The notes: a model not told the origin generated them from the sequence alone. A stretch of DNA of 64,000 bases from Litoditis marina (GCA_964036275.1 OZ038435.1:26951521-27015520), one strand, 5' to 3'. Counted from the first letter of the stretch, positions 27,801-39,961 are shown. Translations and numbers: made by a program.

Positions 27801-28634
27801 TAGTCGAAAAGGGATCCGTTCTCAGCATATTCCGTGACAATGTAGAAGTCGGCGGCCGTCTTGCAAATCCCGTGAAACTCTATGATGTTGCGATGGCGAA
27901 TCTTCGACAGGATTTCTGCCTGAAATGTGATTTTTATGTATTTATTCAAATTTATACAGAACGGTAGGCAAAACCTATCATCTCAAGTTTTTGTGTAGTT
28001 GAGTTCATAAAGCTCTACCTAAACTTCACTAGAGCAAAATTTGTTAGAGCGTTAGCGTGAACGGGTACAACCGGGAATTAGAGTTGCAAGTTTTTGCGTC
28101 ATTTGTGTAACCATGAGGTTCGCACTGTTAGAAAAGCTTGCCTTTTTAAAAATTAGAGAATGCCAACCAACCTCTTTCTCTAACATAAAAACTTTCTTCA
28201 GTGCGACCTCTTTAGAGATCTCCACGGACTGATGCCAGACTCCTTTGAATACTAAAAAAATATGATAAATTTCTCGACAACCGAACAAGTGTACGTGTGA
28301 ACTGGGTGGCAGTTAGAAGACTACGTGGCAAGTGGAAAAGTTAACAACGGTGCATTTTGAGGATGCACCTATTCGAACCTCCTAGGTGAAAGGGTTGCTT
28401 GATGATGAGAACCTTTTTACTTTTGCATGATTCACACACAATCGTTCATGGCTGAGGCAAAACAAACTTTATGAGTTTGGAAAGCTGTGCTACGAGGTGA
28501 TCTCATGAGTTGAATGTCGAACCTGATCCGAAAGTGCCCACGCCGAGCTGGATTCCAACCTCGATGTCCTCCCTTTTCAGTTCCGGATAATGGGAATAGT
28601 CTACCGTACTCGAAGAGGTAGACTCATCCGACAT
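21804..28634 (-). CDS. MAP3K20: Mixed-lineage MAP3 kinase ZAK (MLTK), SAM-domain form
   Basis: Stress-activated MAP3 kinase; animal ZAK-alpha senses stalled or collided ribosomes and signals to p38/JNK. Exons 1-12 (28634-28523, 28251-28172, 27919-27740, 27421-27237, 26956-26765, 26593-26422, 26179-26086, 25221-25162, 24882-24692, 24355-24290, 23959-23888, 23709-23587) join in phase to 509 aa. Seen: glycine loop GVGTFGS (31-37), VALK Lys about 56, HRDLKSKN (Asp 144), DFG 162-164, SPE, VWSYGVVLWEML; a charged coiled coil (about 305-340); SAM domain (RHRITGTRLLEMC onward) and a post-SAM domain (GKLRFKFYVDFDW, VPCVSMDWIQKAEST) matching the region after the SAM in human ZAK. Further exons at about 23185-23091, perhaps 22757-22663, 22265-22183 and 21878-21804 look real (Pro/Ser/Lys-rich tail ending GKSKWSWKTP...) but I could not close every phase there, so the tail model is tentative. 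Confidence 0.92.
23281..23458. repeat. MITE-like element, GGCGGCGTA family, copy 1
   Basis: 178 bp with terminal inverted repeats (AGCGGCGTAGCAATCC at the left, complement of GGCGGCGTAGCAAACC at the right) and several CTCATGAG palindromes inside. It lies in a MAP3K20 intron between exons at 23587 and about 23185. Related copies are at 57053-57235 and 62461-62647. Confidence 0.75.
25021..25092 (-). repeat. tRNA-like sequence, possible SINE head or tRNA relic
   Basis: On the minus strand, TAGTCTAGTTG resembles a Pol III A box and GGGTTCGATCG a B box, about 35 bases apart as in a tRNA gene. GTAG and CTGC could pair as a D stem, but the anticodon and T stems do not pair well. I read it as a decayed tRNA or tRNA-derived SINE in a MAP3K20 intron, not a functional tRNA. 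Confidence 0.3.
25591..25877. repeat. Foldback element with nested inverted repeats
   Basis: Ends are CGTGAAGATTCAGG and its complement CCTGAATCTTCACG. Inside, CCAATTGGCCAGC and ACGAGAGAGTGTGCAGGTCA find partners in TGACCTGCATGCTCTCTCGT and GCTGGCCAATTG around a short loop near 25700. A second small stem uses CTTGGCGGAGA / TCTCCGCCAAG at the right end. It is non-coding, in the MAP3K20 intron between exons at 26086 and 25221, and is a probable non-autonomous DNA element. Confidence 0.75.
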
Positions 28635-29726
28635 ACTGTAATACTGTTAAAGAACTATCGTTTCTCTATACCTGAATATTCAAAAAAAATCAAAATCTGA
28701 TAGTACGAGCAATGATAAGTAAGAATGTACAGTGATACAGTTCATACCTTTCTTACTGATTTTTTGTTTTCTTTCTGTTGAGAGTAGTAACTCAGAAGTC
28801 AACACCTAAAAAGATCTCCAGTGAATTGAACTGAACGCCAGTGGTGCCATTGCCAATAGTACAACGTTTCAAATGTAAGACTAGAATAAGGACGAATACA
28901 TAAAAACCTATGAAAAGCAAAAGTGAAATAAACATAGGAATGTGTCTAGGAACTGATTTTCACCGCACTTTTCCGGCAGTGCGGGCAGACGAACTTGGAA
29001 AAATGAACTTGGAATCTGAACTCGCTTGGCGAATAACTTTTTGTGTGGTGGTCGCATATTGCCAAAGTTGTGATCGACAGCTGCACAATAAGGTTCAAAC
29101 TACGCAGAATGAAAAGTTGATTCTTTATACTTTCTGAATTTCCGTTTCGCAGAAAGAATAAAACAATCTTAATTTGGGAGAGAATTATCGTGTGTGTGAG
29201 GCGGAGCCTGACCTCACTATATAAGGAAGACACATCGACGATAAGGCTGATAGTGGCGCGTTAGCAACCGCGCATGTTTTGCTATGTTTATGCAGCGTTT
29301 TTGATATATAATGTTTTGCAAGGTTTTCGTCGTAAGATATGAGTAAGAAATACTCATCAATGTTTTGAACCCTTTTGAGTCCTTTTGTGTTATATCTTTG
29401 ATCCCGCCTTTTGAATAAACTATTGGGATCACGCACTGTTATGTATGAAATACAAAGTAAATCCGCTACACCGTAGACCATACCATCGGGTGACTAAACC
29501 AGTCGCGATAGAATGGTCATGAACGAGAAATGAAAACATGCAGTAGGTCTCATACAAACCCGAACTATAATCTAGGAAATGGGAGACTCATAGTTCAGCA
29601 ATAAAAACTAGTCAAAAAACTGGATACGAAAATACTTCTTGCAAGATAGGAAATTAGAAAATACTTCTTTGAAGCCACGAAATTAAAGTTGGCGAAGATT
29701 TGCTTAGAACTAAATATAAATCGGAG

Positions 29727-29860
29727 TATACTGTTAGTCAATTGCACAGTCACGTGAAACATGTAAAACACAGCAGAACTCAGAAACGTGCAATGACAAA
29801 GTGCACGCTTCCTCATTAGAATGCTAACTTCAAGTGACTATTCAGTTTACTTCTTGTATA
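29727..29860. repeat. CACGTGAAAC MITE family, copy 1
   Basis: 134 bp from TATACTGTTAGTCAATTG to TTACTTCTTGTATA. The terminal repeats are imperfect: outer TATACT, then AATTG and (C)ACGTGAAAC on the left, and the complements on the right. Nearly the same sequence is at 51343-51476, and inverted copies lie elsewhere in the window. TA ends suggest Tc1/mariner-type mobilisation (inference). Confidence 0.8.
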
Positions 29861-30207
29861 CCACTCACCGTGATGACTACTTACTGATGCAACTAGCTAG
29901 TTCTTCGAAAGCGAAAGATTCATTGGTTGGTGAAGGATTAACACTTTTATCAAGAACATTGCAAAGGAAAGTTGTCTAGCTACGTCAAAAAGATTTTGTA
30001 TACTCTCTTATTCCTGAACAAGAGCATCCTAGAATAAGAGACACGCGATAGTTACGAAGAGACTTGAGAAAGTTCCAATAACACGTAGCATCACATTACA
30101 TTGCATTGAATCGTGCGAGTTAGCAATCAATACGTATAAGGAGTGTACGTTTGTTATTCTAATCGAAATCGAAACGAGTGCGAAATACTTTGAGCAGCTT
30201 AAATAAT

Positions 30208-30412
30208 AAACAGGCCTTTTCAAAGTCATGAAAACTTTAAAAATGACTCAAACGTGAAAAAAATCAGTATACATTCATTCAGTGTACTGCGAAACCCTTC
30301 GATTACATAAATATTTAACAGGTCTTTTCAGCGACATAAAAACTTGAAAAATGGCTCAAACGTGAAAAAAACTCAGTATTCACTCATTCAGTGTACATAA
30401 CGAAACCTTTCA
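30208..30412 (+). repeat. Direct duplication, about 109-bp period
   Basis: Two adjacent copies start with AACAGGCCTTTTC (30208) and AACAGGTCTTTTC (30317). Both continue through GACTCAAACGTGAAAAAA or a close variant, ATTCAGTGTAC and CGAAACC. They differ at scattered sites, so the duplication is not very recent. Confidence 0.8.
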
Positions 30413-30731
30413 TGGTTAGCAAACAGAAGAGAGCAGAGGACTCTTGACATACTTCTTTTCAATTCAACGTTTTTTGAATGAAGTTAATGTAATGTAAATA
30501 GAAACTATTTTCATTTTTTTTCGCTGTTTTTGTATACGAAAATTAATGACAATCACGTATTAACTGAAACAATTGCAATCACTCATGTGTTTCTCACGTG
30601 TCACTCATTTCACGTGACTATACACTTGATTAACAATATGTAAGCTGCTCGATATCCGTTCAAGATGATTAGTTTCGTGAAAACCAGCCTTATAATCATG
30701 AGCTGCACATCTTGGTAGTTGTATCGCAGTT

Positions 30732-30852
30732 TATACTAAGTTAATTGAATATGTAAAGTTAGCATTCTAATGAAGAATCGTGCACTTTGTCATTGCACGT
30801 TTCAGATAAGTTTAACATGTTCCACGTGACTGTGCGATTGAACAACAGTTTA
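30732..30852. repeat. CACGTGAAAC MITE family, copy 2 (inverted)
   Basis: Shares TTAGCATTCTAATGA, GTGCACTTTGTCATTGCACG and ACATGTTCCACGTGACTGTG with the other copies, in the opposite orientation to copy 1. Confidence 0.7.
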
Positions 30853-32221
30853 CATAACAAATATTATACTAGAATAAAGTTTTAATAAAATTTTTGTATA
30901 AACAGGTCGTATTGTTGCAATTGATCAAAGTTCGGCGATTCGCGTGGGGCCAAATCAATGCGGGACCGGTTCGCGTCAACACAAATTTATAGCTCAGATG
31001 GAATTTATTTATTTTGCGAAAACTTGAAACATTTAATCACGCTCTTTTATATGATAATTAGCATCATTGTTATCCAATATTCCAATTGCGAGAACTAATA
31101 CCAAGGATAGTAGAACAGCTTTTATTGTTCTTCACTCATTCACAGCGTTGGGCGTTTACACGGGAGGTTTGTATGACAAGAAACATAAATGAATGAGAAT
31201 TGAAAAAGGATACTACGAACTTATAATCTCGCCTGAAAATATTCGGGTGAACCCTTTATGTTTAAGTTAAAATAGTATATGCAGAAATATTGACTACATA
31301 TGATGCTTAAAATATGTCTATTAATAACATTGAAACTTCATGTTGCTTCCAAGAATAACAATCGCTGTACAAATGATGATAAAACATGTACTAGTGAGAA
31401 TGTAGAAGACGCGTATGCGAACCGGGAAATACATGATAAGAGAGAAGGGCAATAGTCTTAGCCAAAAGGAAGACGGAACAGTACGGTGTCTCTCAATTTA
31501 TGCTGTGTAACGAACTCGAGAGATTTTAAGTTGACACTTCTGTCTCTCTGTCACATCTGTTCAAATTTTGGATTAGTGCCGAAAACACAAAGAATACACT
31601 TACACTTTTTGGGCATCTTCCGATCCCGTTTATGGTTTTCTGTTCGTGTTTAGCATGAAATATTCATTGATTTTCAAACCAAAATTCTGTCTTATTTCAA
31701 CATGATAAACATGTTTTTTTTCTCAAACATTCATCATTCAATGTTGGAATCTGCGAACTCTACAGGAGGCGCTTTTTGGAATGCAAGCCTCATAAGATCC
31801 CATCTTAGATGTCTGATCGGTACAGTACAAGTAAGTTACATCAACTTTCTCACATCCAAGGTTGGTTTCCAGTCTCCTTGAAAAAGACAATAAGTTTTGT
31901 GCGCTTATTATCATTCTTATTATCATATTCAGTGTTAGCCTGATATTGATAAGACAATAATACAGCAGTGGGGCCCACATAGTTACAACTTTAGTGATAA
32001 GAGCTGCATATAAGCGCAGGTCAGCCACTCCCTTCCCTAAGAGGACGCTATTTTCCCATTCCTTATAACTGTCTATTCCTGAGTATTTTCTTCACCTGGC
32101 AACGCAATAAACCTAATATCGACCGTCCCACCTGAAATATGGCGTCAAGTCAAACAATGGCAATTGGGAGAGATCCTACTTTCCGCCGACAATCCAAAGA
32201 TGCATACAACTATTCAATGAC

Positions 32222-32945
32222 GAGCTTCATAAAAAAGCAAGTTCGGGCATACTTCCCGTTCTCGTTCGGAAAGCGAAGTGGAACGACAGTGCTCTACTTC
32301 TCGGCTCAGCCGAAGAGACGAAAATCGACAAGAGTCAATCCCGACCACAAAGTTTTCGTTTTTTTGGCGATCATTGCCCATGCATACCGCCATCTCGTTT
32401 ATTAAACAGTTAACGGCTTCATATATATGCAAGTTTGGGCTTATATCCCGTTCTTTATCATTTCACCCGGAAACACAGCACAAAAATGGAGACCTTCCGG
32501 TTTGACCTTTGATCTGCGACCTGTGACCTTCACTCACAATCAAATCATCACGCTGATCTTAAGAGTTTTCTTCAGTCGATCAAAATTATCTCAAAGATTT
32601 TACAACTTCTGAGCCCAAGAACAAATATACGAACTCGAGGACAGAGCTACGAGAAGTCACAGCACAGTTTGTGAAAGCAAATATACTCGACAACTCGGTT
32701 CTGTGTTCATCAAGCTACTTGTTTGCTATATGGGTCCTTATTTGGTCCTAATCCTATGTCCATATATGACCACATTTCTACTGTTTCCAAAGTGATACTT
32801 TGATGCTTATAGTAACACACTATTGGTTTGTAAAACTCTGTGAGTATTTTATTTTGCACCACGTGGAATTAACATTGAAGGATCCTGAGCCCAGCATTTT
32901 TGAAGAGCTTCATAGAGAAGCAAGTTCGGGCTTACATTCCGTCAT
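32222..32945 (+). repeat. Short motif repeated three times
   Basis: A segment of about 45 bp built on AGCTTCATA..AAGCAAGTTCGGGC and TACTTCCCGTTC-like sequence occurs at about 32222, 32415 and 32906, diverged between copies. The first two are in the same frame and the third is not, so a protein repeat is unlikely. Confidence 0.5.
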
Positions 32946-34719
32946 TAAAAAAAAGATAGAAGAGATTTGAAGTTGACAACCAACAATCGAAGAACACCGC
33001 AATTACTCGCACTTCATTTGCGGAAGTCCTGCAAAAAGCGCATGTTTGAAGATGCTGCCAGCGCAAAAACTACCACCACAGGAGCTTATGAAAAGGCCCT
33101 GACCAATACCAACAGCAACTGAACGAACTGTTTAAAAAGCGTGAAAAACGTATTTAAAAAATCATCACAGAGAAGGAACAATACTACTCGTTCGAGGAAG
33201 AACAAATTTCAACGAAGCTCTCATTCACATTTCCCATCCAGATACTTGTTTCATGTTTGCCATAACAGCAAGCGTATCGCAAGTCTCTCTAGCCTCTTAA
33301 AACAAGCGTGTGCATAATAACATTCATTATGAGGTAAGAAAACAGTGTTTTGGGGATAACATCTGAAAGATATAAGACGCTGCAATATATATGACCCCAC
33401 TAAATCCGAAAAATACACATATTTTTCGAAAATGTTGTGCAAAATACACATCGGTTGTCACGAAAGTGGTTTCTCTTTTGACCATGTGTATTCAAAAACC
33501 TTGCACACGAAAAATCAAATGGAAAAACAGGATGTACGTAAAATATTGATGTATACACCTATCGAAGTTGGTGACACAAAATTGATAGAACCGAAAAAGT
33601 GGATTAATAGATTCCTCAAAATTCTTAGTTAAAAAAATGTGTGAACCTCCAGAAATGCATGAATTTGTTAGAATTTCGGTGTGTCCATGTGAACCTATTC
33701 TGTTTTTAGCTGGTTTTTTGTGCTTTCAGCGTTAAATTAGGGATTATGCACAATATTCGTAGGAAAGAATTTGTGCTTTTTTTTCCGTAGTACTACATTT
33801 ATGTACTTTATGTGTACAGATTTCAGGATCTACCGATTTTGTGCACACCACTATTTGCACAATTTTGATTCTAACGAATTTGTGTATACGGTCTTGAATC
33901 ATGTTTGCATGTACTTGGCGGTGTGGTTTCACACATGGTTGATGCAATATTCGTTTTTCAGCGATTCACAGTATAATATCTGATGCATCGGAGTAAAATA
34001 CACAACGATGAGCGAAAAAGTGATTTTCAAGTTTTTCTTGTGGGGACATATAAATTGCAGCTTATTATATTGCTAAGTCTTTCTTGTTGATTCTTCATAG
34101 TTGGATTTTTGAGACAAATCAGACAGTAGTGTATTACTACATTAGAATCACTAGCTGGGAAAACGACGTTGGGTATGCATTCTAAAGTAGACAACAGTCA
34201 AACATTTCTTGTAATCTGTCAGGGGATCACTTGCTACAGCTGTAATACTAATAATAATGTAACTACAATTTGATACCTCGAATATTTGGGAGGACTCACT
34301 GATTCAACGGTAAAAGTAGTTCGAAGAAGAAATAATGAAAAAAAATGCTGAGAAAAATTGTGAAGAGAATAAAGTCCCGCGAAGTCTTCCTACTATGTTA
34401 GAGCCTAGTATCACCAAATCTTCCTGGCCTCATATTATGTTTGTTATGTCATATTAAACTATAATCCCTGTGTGTTACTGATGAATGACATAAACAAACG
34501 TCTCATAGTAACACAATTGTGTTTGGTGAGACTCTGAGGTAGTACATCTATCAGAGCTAACCACAGGCCATTTACTGAAATAACATGAACTCGAGAACCT
34601 TCCGTATCCATACAACAAGCGTGCACTCAAAACTCGAAATATGGCATACAAGCATACCGAAGCCTCGGAATTGGTTAAAACGCCGGCAGTGCAGAGATTC
34701 TTAAAGTGTCGCAAAACAG

Positions 34720-34865
34720 CGTACGTAACACCCTGTGGTGTGTCATTTGCATAAGTTGCTTTACTGAGAAAACGAAATACGAGGATTCTCATTAGTTTTT
34801 CAATTGTTATCATGTCTCGTTGATAACTCGAGAGTCAAAGTTAGAGGAACGATTTCTTTAAATAG
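34720..34865 (+). repeat. Dispersed repeat, copy 1 of 2
   Basis: Shares GTGTCATT, ACTGAGAAAACGAA and, about 70 bp on, a TAACTC..AGTCAAA.TTAGAG block ending CTTTAAA with 54540-54700 on the same strand. Family unknown; non-coding. Confidence 0.55.
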
Positions 34866-35476
34866 TTATAGGAACGGAGGTAATAACTCACTGTGAATTG
34901 TTTGTCAACAAGGTTTTTTTCACTTTTCTTTCAAATTACGTGTTCTTTGCGTGATCTTCAAAGTGATAATTCACGCTGTATGTTTATTGTTGTCGCCACA
35001 ACAGTTGTTTTCTGTTACAACCCCTGCATGCCCTGCGGCTAAACCGCACTATATTCAACATTTTTCTTATTTAGTTTCTTGTTCGAGAACAACTAATGAA
35101 TAAAACTTATTGAGCCACGTTTTTTCTTCTGACAAATCCTTCCTACACAAAAAAAAACAAAAACAGACCATTGTTTTGTAAATAGAGTTCTAAAATTGAA
35201 ATTTTTTCATAATAGTATGCTGTAGTTTTTGAAGAGATTTAAAGAACCTTTCGTTAAATCATATTTCTCACTTTTGTTGGCAAGTTACATGCTCCTGCTC
35301 GCTGAGCAGGTAACTTATCAGTAAAACTACTCTAAGAACATTTGTGAACATTCTCCAACATGAGCCCAACGAACATTATTATGTTACCCATTTATTCATT
35401 GCAATCCAAACTAAACGATGAGTAAATTCCAAAACACACGGTTATTATCATTCTAGATAAGTAACATCTTCGTGAA

Positions 35477-38400
35477 ATGCCGGACGAAGATTTATCTCGT
35501 GAAATTGAAGATCTTATTGCTGTTTCCTATGTCATGAGTCGAATACTGGACGAAATTGCACCCGAAGGAGAACCAGGTTTTACTTTCAGTCGCTGAAAAA
35601 AGTTGAGAAAATAATAAGGAAGAAAAGTGTAGCGTACAGAAAAAGGAGATCAAGGTGTTGTATTTATTTGTGAGCATTACGTTCTCAGCTCGATTTTGTG
35701 ATCTTTTGCTCACGTCAAAAGTTAAAACGTGTATTATATAATCACACATTAGTACGATTGATGCTTTGTTCGCAATTTGGGATCAAGCATTCGAGTAGGT
35801 ATGTTCTTAAAAGTTCTCATGAAGTAGAAATGTTGGTACAACAGTTTATTAACACGCGTAAACTACACATTTCTGCACTCATCCAATGTTTCAGAACCAT
35901 CATCTACCAACATGACTAACGGCACCGCACATCTCCAGCCTGAAATGACAGCCTCTAAACTGTACGACAACTCTCAACTGATATTCGATACGTACATCGT
36001 GAAACCGTGTGACGTCATCTCAGATGCCGCAATCTACAATTCTATCTCTAACGCCGATTCGCTGGACGAGTTTCTCCGTCTGGAACAGCAGTGTCTCGGG
36101 CGAGATGCCGGCTCCTTCTCCCGGGCCGCGCACTCACCCGCAACCGCGGGTCACGCGGATGGCAAGTCCCCCGTACCGAGCCAGGGACATCATAACTCTG
36201 ATAAACCGCTACAGGTAAGAACATATTTCTCGTTTTATTGAGTAATCGACATTTCAAAGTGTTGGGATGTTTTGAAAAGTTCGTCTCCGTTCCTGTGCAT
36301 AACCAGGTTTTAACGAGAAAATGTCACGCGAAGGCAAAATTCTCCTTCCAAATCGTACCAAAAGTGAAACCACATATCAGAAGCCCAGGAAATAATGAAA
36401 CAAAGCAACTTTTTGCACAACAGCAGCTTGTATCACTATTATTTCAGCGGATTTTCCAGGTAAAATTACCGTCTTGAGAAAAACAGACATACAATGTCAT
36501 ATTATGTGAATCTGTTTTGTTTGTAGTCGGATTTGGATGTGTTTTGAACTACAAATCAGTCATCTCAGCTGTCCCCAGTCCCGACTATAGGAAGCAATTT
36601 AGGAAGCCTACAGCCTAGCAAACCCAGACAATGGATGTGGGCTCTAACTTTGCTTCTTATTAAAGTTAGTTTTGGCGTGTATCGAGCTCAAACTACAATG
36701 AAGTTATGTTAATTTCCTACATCACATATAGGAGTCTGACGTGGCGACCATTCTGTCATTGGTTCAGTCGAACGACGGTCCGGATGGGAACATGGAGATA
36801 GAAGTCATTGTCGGAGAATACGAGACGGTCACTACGGAGATAGGCACGCCCAAGGAACCCGTACAGATACAACAACCAAAGATTGAAGAACGCCGAAAGG
36901 AGGTGTCTGTAGAGAAACAGGTATACTAGTGAACAAACGTCAACGTGAAAGGTGAAATATTCATTCGTTACGGTGCACGCTGATATAAGTAGATTAATGA
37001 AATACGGATTTCAATATTTCGACTTGCTTTCGAGAACGACACAATGTTGCGATATCGCGAAACCCTGTAAAATACCGTAAATCATTACAAATAGTGAATG
37101 TTTCTGGAGAAAATGGAAATAAAGGCATTGCAGAGTCAGCTGGGGGTGGAGAGGGATCGTAATTCACGTTCCGTCTCGATTGGGGCACGTGGACTACTAA
37201 TGCGTCTCGAAGAGGAGAATGAGGAACTCGCCGAACAGGTGAAAAGAGGAGACATTTAGAAATTGTAGTTCGATCTTCATGTATGACACAGTTTTCTGAT
37301 TACGGCTGAAAAATACATCAAACTACAAACACAGCAGTTCATACCGATACATGTAATTTTACCAATTTTGCGGTTTTAAGAACTTTAAGTTTTACAAAAC
37401 TAACCTGTGGCATATCATGTAGTAAGAAAAGTAAAATATTGCATTTCTGCTCGTTCTGAACTAGTTGATGTCACAAACAACGGCGAACATTGAACTTCTC
37501 GTGACAACTCCCGCTCTAGTCGACTGAAACGATTGATTCTGATTCCAGGTAGAAGTGTTGGAACGAATGAACGAAAGAATTACAAAGAAGTTGAAGGACT
37601 GCGAGGAGAAGTTCTCCCGTCTGGAACAGGAGAAAACGGTACAACAAAAGTCTGATGAAGGAAAGACTGCTGATCATGAAGTGAGTGTTTGGCACCATAG
37701 AAATCTAGGGTCCGTGAAATCTACCTCGGCAAGCGGCCAGTCCGTCTGCTTATCTTTGATCTACGTCACCTGAGTACGTAGTACGTATGCTAGAACATCC
37801 CTCGACTTTTATCCCATCCTGCGTCTCTCACTTTGCCTCACTATTTCTCGTGACATTTAGCTAGAGCAGAGAAACAGCGTATGTTGGAGGAGACGCAGGA
37901 TGGGATTAAGATGCCGGGAAGAACTCGCAAATATTAGCTCGGTAGGAAAACAATCAACTACCGCTCGCCTCACTTTGCTCATTCGACTGGGTATTCTATT
38001 GTACATAATTAGCAGGAAATGGAAATGAAAGCAAACCTGAAACGTGTTCACGTTTTGTGCTTCAAAAACGGTACTACGTAGCTATTTCGCGGATTTTTCC
38101 AACTTTCAGGCGTTGATTAGCCAACTTAAATCAGAGATCAGTGCGCGGGACAAGTTACTGAAGGTTCTTGCTGAGGAGAGAAAGAGGTCGGCCATTTTGT
38201 GATTACTTCCTCTATAAACTATAATCGGCATTTATGTTTTGAGCTCGGAAAGAAATTATGCATTTAACACAGAAGCGTATTACATAGTTCCCTTCATTCC
38301 TATGTGAACTCGTACAGTATGAACTTGAAACTTCCAGTTTGTCTATGCAACTGATTACAGATGATTTGGAAAATTCGTTAGGTTTGAGCTGTGTACCTTC

Positions 38401-39961
38401 ATTACAATGAGGGTTAGAGAACATTTCCAAAAAATGCATGTCATTAGCATACAGTCACTTCGATGTTATGATGCACACTGTACAAGTACACCACTACACG
38501 TATGAGTGACCACGACTATACCACCTACCACCTGATCCAATGTTTTGCAGTGCTGTGGCGACCGTTGAGGAACTTCGTGGAGAACTGAGTGATACTCAGT
38601 CAACGAGTCAGCTAGATGCTGCCAACATCAGCGAGTTGGAGACGAAAGTGGAGGAACTTGAAAGAGACCTGGCTGACAGAGAGGACAAACTACAAACTAC
38701 ACAGGTATGAACGTGGTTCTACGAGCAACCCAAATAACACGAGGAACTTCAAAAGCTGGTTCAACATTCTGAAATCTACCATTTTCCATACTCTGGATTT
38801 CTAGGTTTGTTACCCGTTAAAAACTGCAGTTTCCCACAATTTCACACTAGACAAAAAATAGTCTTCCAACCTCGACACACTTTTTTTGTTAGTGAGTCAT
38901 GAAACATCTAATGCATTGTGTTACACCAATGTTCAGTTTCTGATTGTACTTTCGTGACAACTATTATGTATACATCGAGTTACTGTACTCGTTACTACAT
39001 TGTGTTCATATTTCATTCTGTGACTGTATTCTCCAATGTCGTGTCTCAACTTCTGATTCCTTCTTACTTTTTCATTCCCATTTTTACATATTTTTCACGC
39101 TCTCATTTGCGTAGTAAATTTAATGAGTAATTGTAGTTTCTAATTTTATTCATTTTCAGACCAATCTAGACGCACTAGCGAGCGATGAACCGACTGTGGC
39201 AGAGGTACCGTTCATTCCACCCTTCTGTAACCTCTTCGGTCTTGATTTGATTTTTTTCCTATATGCCATGAAAATGACGGTCTTTCGATCCCAATCTAAG
39301 CACAATCACAAAGTCGGACATCAGATCAAGAGCAACACGAGAACAACTGCTTTGTAAAATGTGAATCATCTTTTTTTCTGTGTAACTTTTCGCAGTTCTA
39401 TGATGAATTACGTTATTTTAGATGGTCATCATCAAGTCGTATCTGCACCCCGAGATGACGAAACGCGCGATTAGCGTGGTGCGCGACGCGTTCGAGCTGC
39501 GCGGGCTGCGGGGCGACGCGGCCGCGCTGCATGTCAGCAACGAGTTCGACACACTCTACGGACCTCATTGGCAGGTGAATGATGGAAAAGTTCAATATTA
39601 GAGAAACGTGGTTTTTACTTATCAGTATATTTATTCATTCACGTCGCTTCGTTACGAGGCGGTGATCATCATGCAGAATATGTTAAAGTACACTTTATTG
39701 AAGAAATTTGCCGTGAAAACAAACTTAGAAGATACTTGAAGTAACAAAGCAACGTGTTCCGCTAAAGGAAATTTAAAAGCGTGCATCCCGAATTACTGAA
39801 CTCGTAATTCTGAGAATGTCCAGTTTTATTTACATCAACTTTCTTTTCTTCAGTCCGTGTTATACCGGGAGAATGGACACGGGTGTCTCGTCTACCACAA
39901 CAATAACTGCTACATTTGCTTCAAGTTGGGAAACTTCCATTTTATTCTGTTCAGATACTAG
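35477..39961 (+). CDS. Coiled-coil protein with C-terminal dynein light chain (LC8-type) domain
   Basis: Eleven exons (35477-35576, 35895-36214, 36560-36664, 36732-36920, 37110-37238, 37549-37680, 38110-38186, 38551-38704, 39160-39204, 39422-39574, 39854-39961) join in phase to 503 aa ending at TAG. Residues 1-140 contain a conserved-looking block (NSISNADSLDEFLRLEQQC) of no family I know. About 240-400 are heptad-rich coiled coil (LMRLEEENEELAEQ, VEVLERMNERITKKLKDCEE, ISELETKVEELERDLADRED). Residues 418-503 match the LC8/DYNLL family over almost the full 89-residue length: AISVVRDAFELRG, HVSNEFDTLYGPHW and the final CFKLGNFHFILF align with human HIKKEFDKKYNPTWH and FYLGQVAILLF. The partner-binding strand (YRENGHGCLVYHNNNC) is diverged. 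LC8 is normally a stand-alone dimeric hub that binds next to coiled coils; here both are in one chain. A role in dynein or centrosome/cilium scaffolding is a guess. Confidence 0.85.
37770..37925. repeat. Inverted-repeat element in an intron of the LC8-fusion gene
   Basis: ATCCCATCCTGCGTCTC at about 37811-37830 is inverted at about 37895-37915 (GAGACGCAGGATGGGAT). The left flank CTGAGTACGTA..TATGCTAGAACAT is found again, inverted, at 62411-62462 next to the same GAGACGCAGGATGGGAT core. It is a dispersed repeat with at least two copies here. Confidence 0.6.

Larger units (their letters stand above)
28635..35476. other. Gene-poor region with several repeats
   Basis: 6.8 kb between the MAP3K20 start and the next gene. 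It contains the MAP3K20 promoter on the left. No frame shows a recognisable protein or a splice-consistent set of exons. Repeats annotated separately: MITE copies at 29727 and 30732, a direct duplication at 30208, a 45-bp motif found three times at 32.2-32.9 kb, and a dispersed repeat at about 34720. Confidence 0.5.

Noticed and set aside
31738..32028. Minus-strand 96-codon frame with hydrophobic segment
   Set aside because: No splice context, no recognisable motif, AT-rich composition.
32139..32612. Plus-strand frames around the repeated GCAAGTTCGGGC motif
   Set aside because: The third motif copy is in another frame and no protein family is recognisable; treated as a DNA repeat.
36523..36540. 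Acceptor-like TTTGTAG at 36526 as the start of LC8-fusion exon 3
   Set aside because: It leads to a stop within six codons; the acceptor at 36559 keeps the frame open and in phase.
38687..38704. CAAACTACAAACTACACAG as a copy of the dispersed TTTGTAGTTTG motif
   Set aside because: It is coding sequence (KLQTTQ) at the end of an exon and is probably coincidental.
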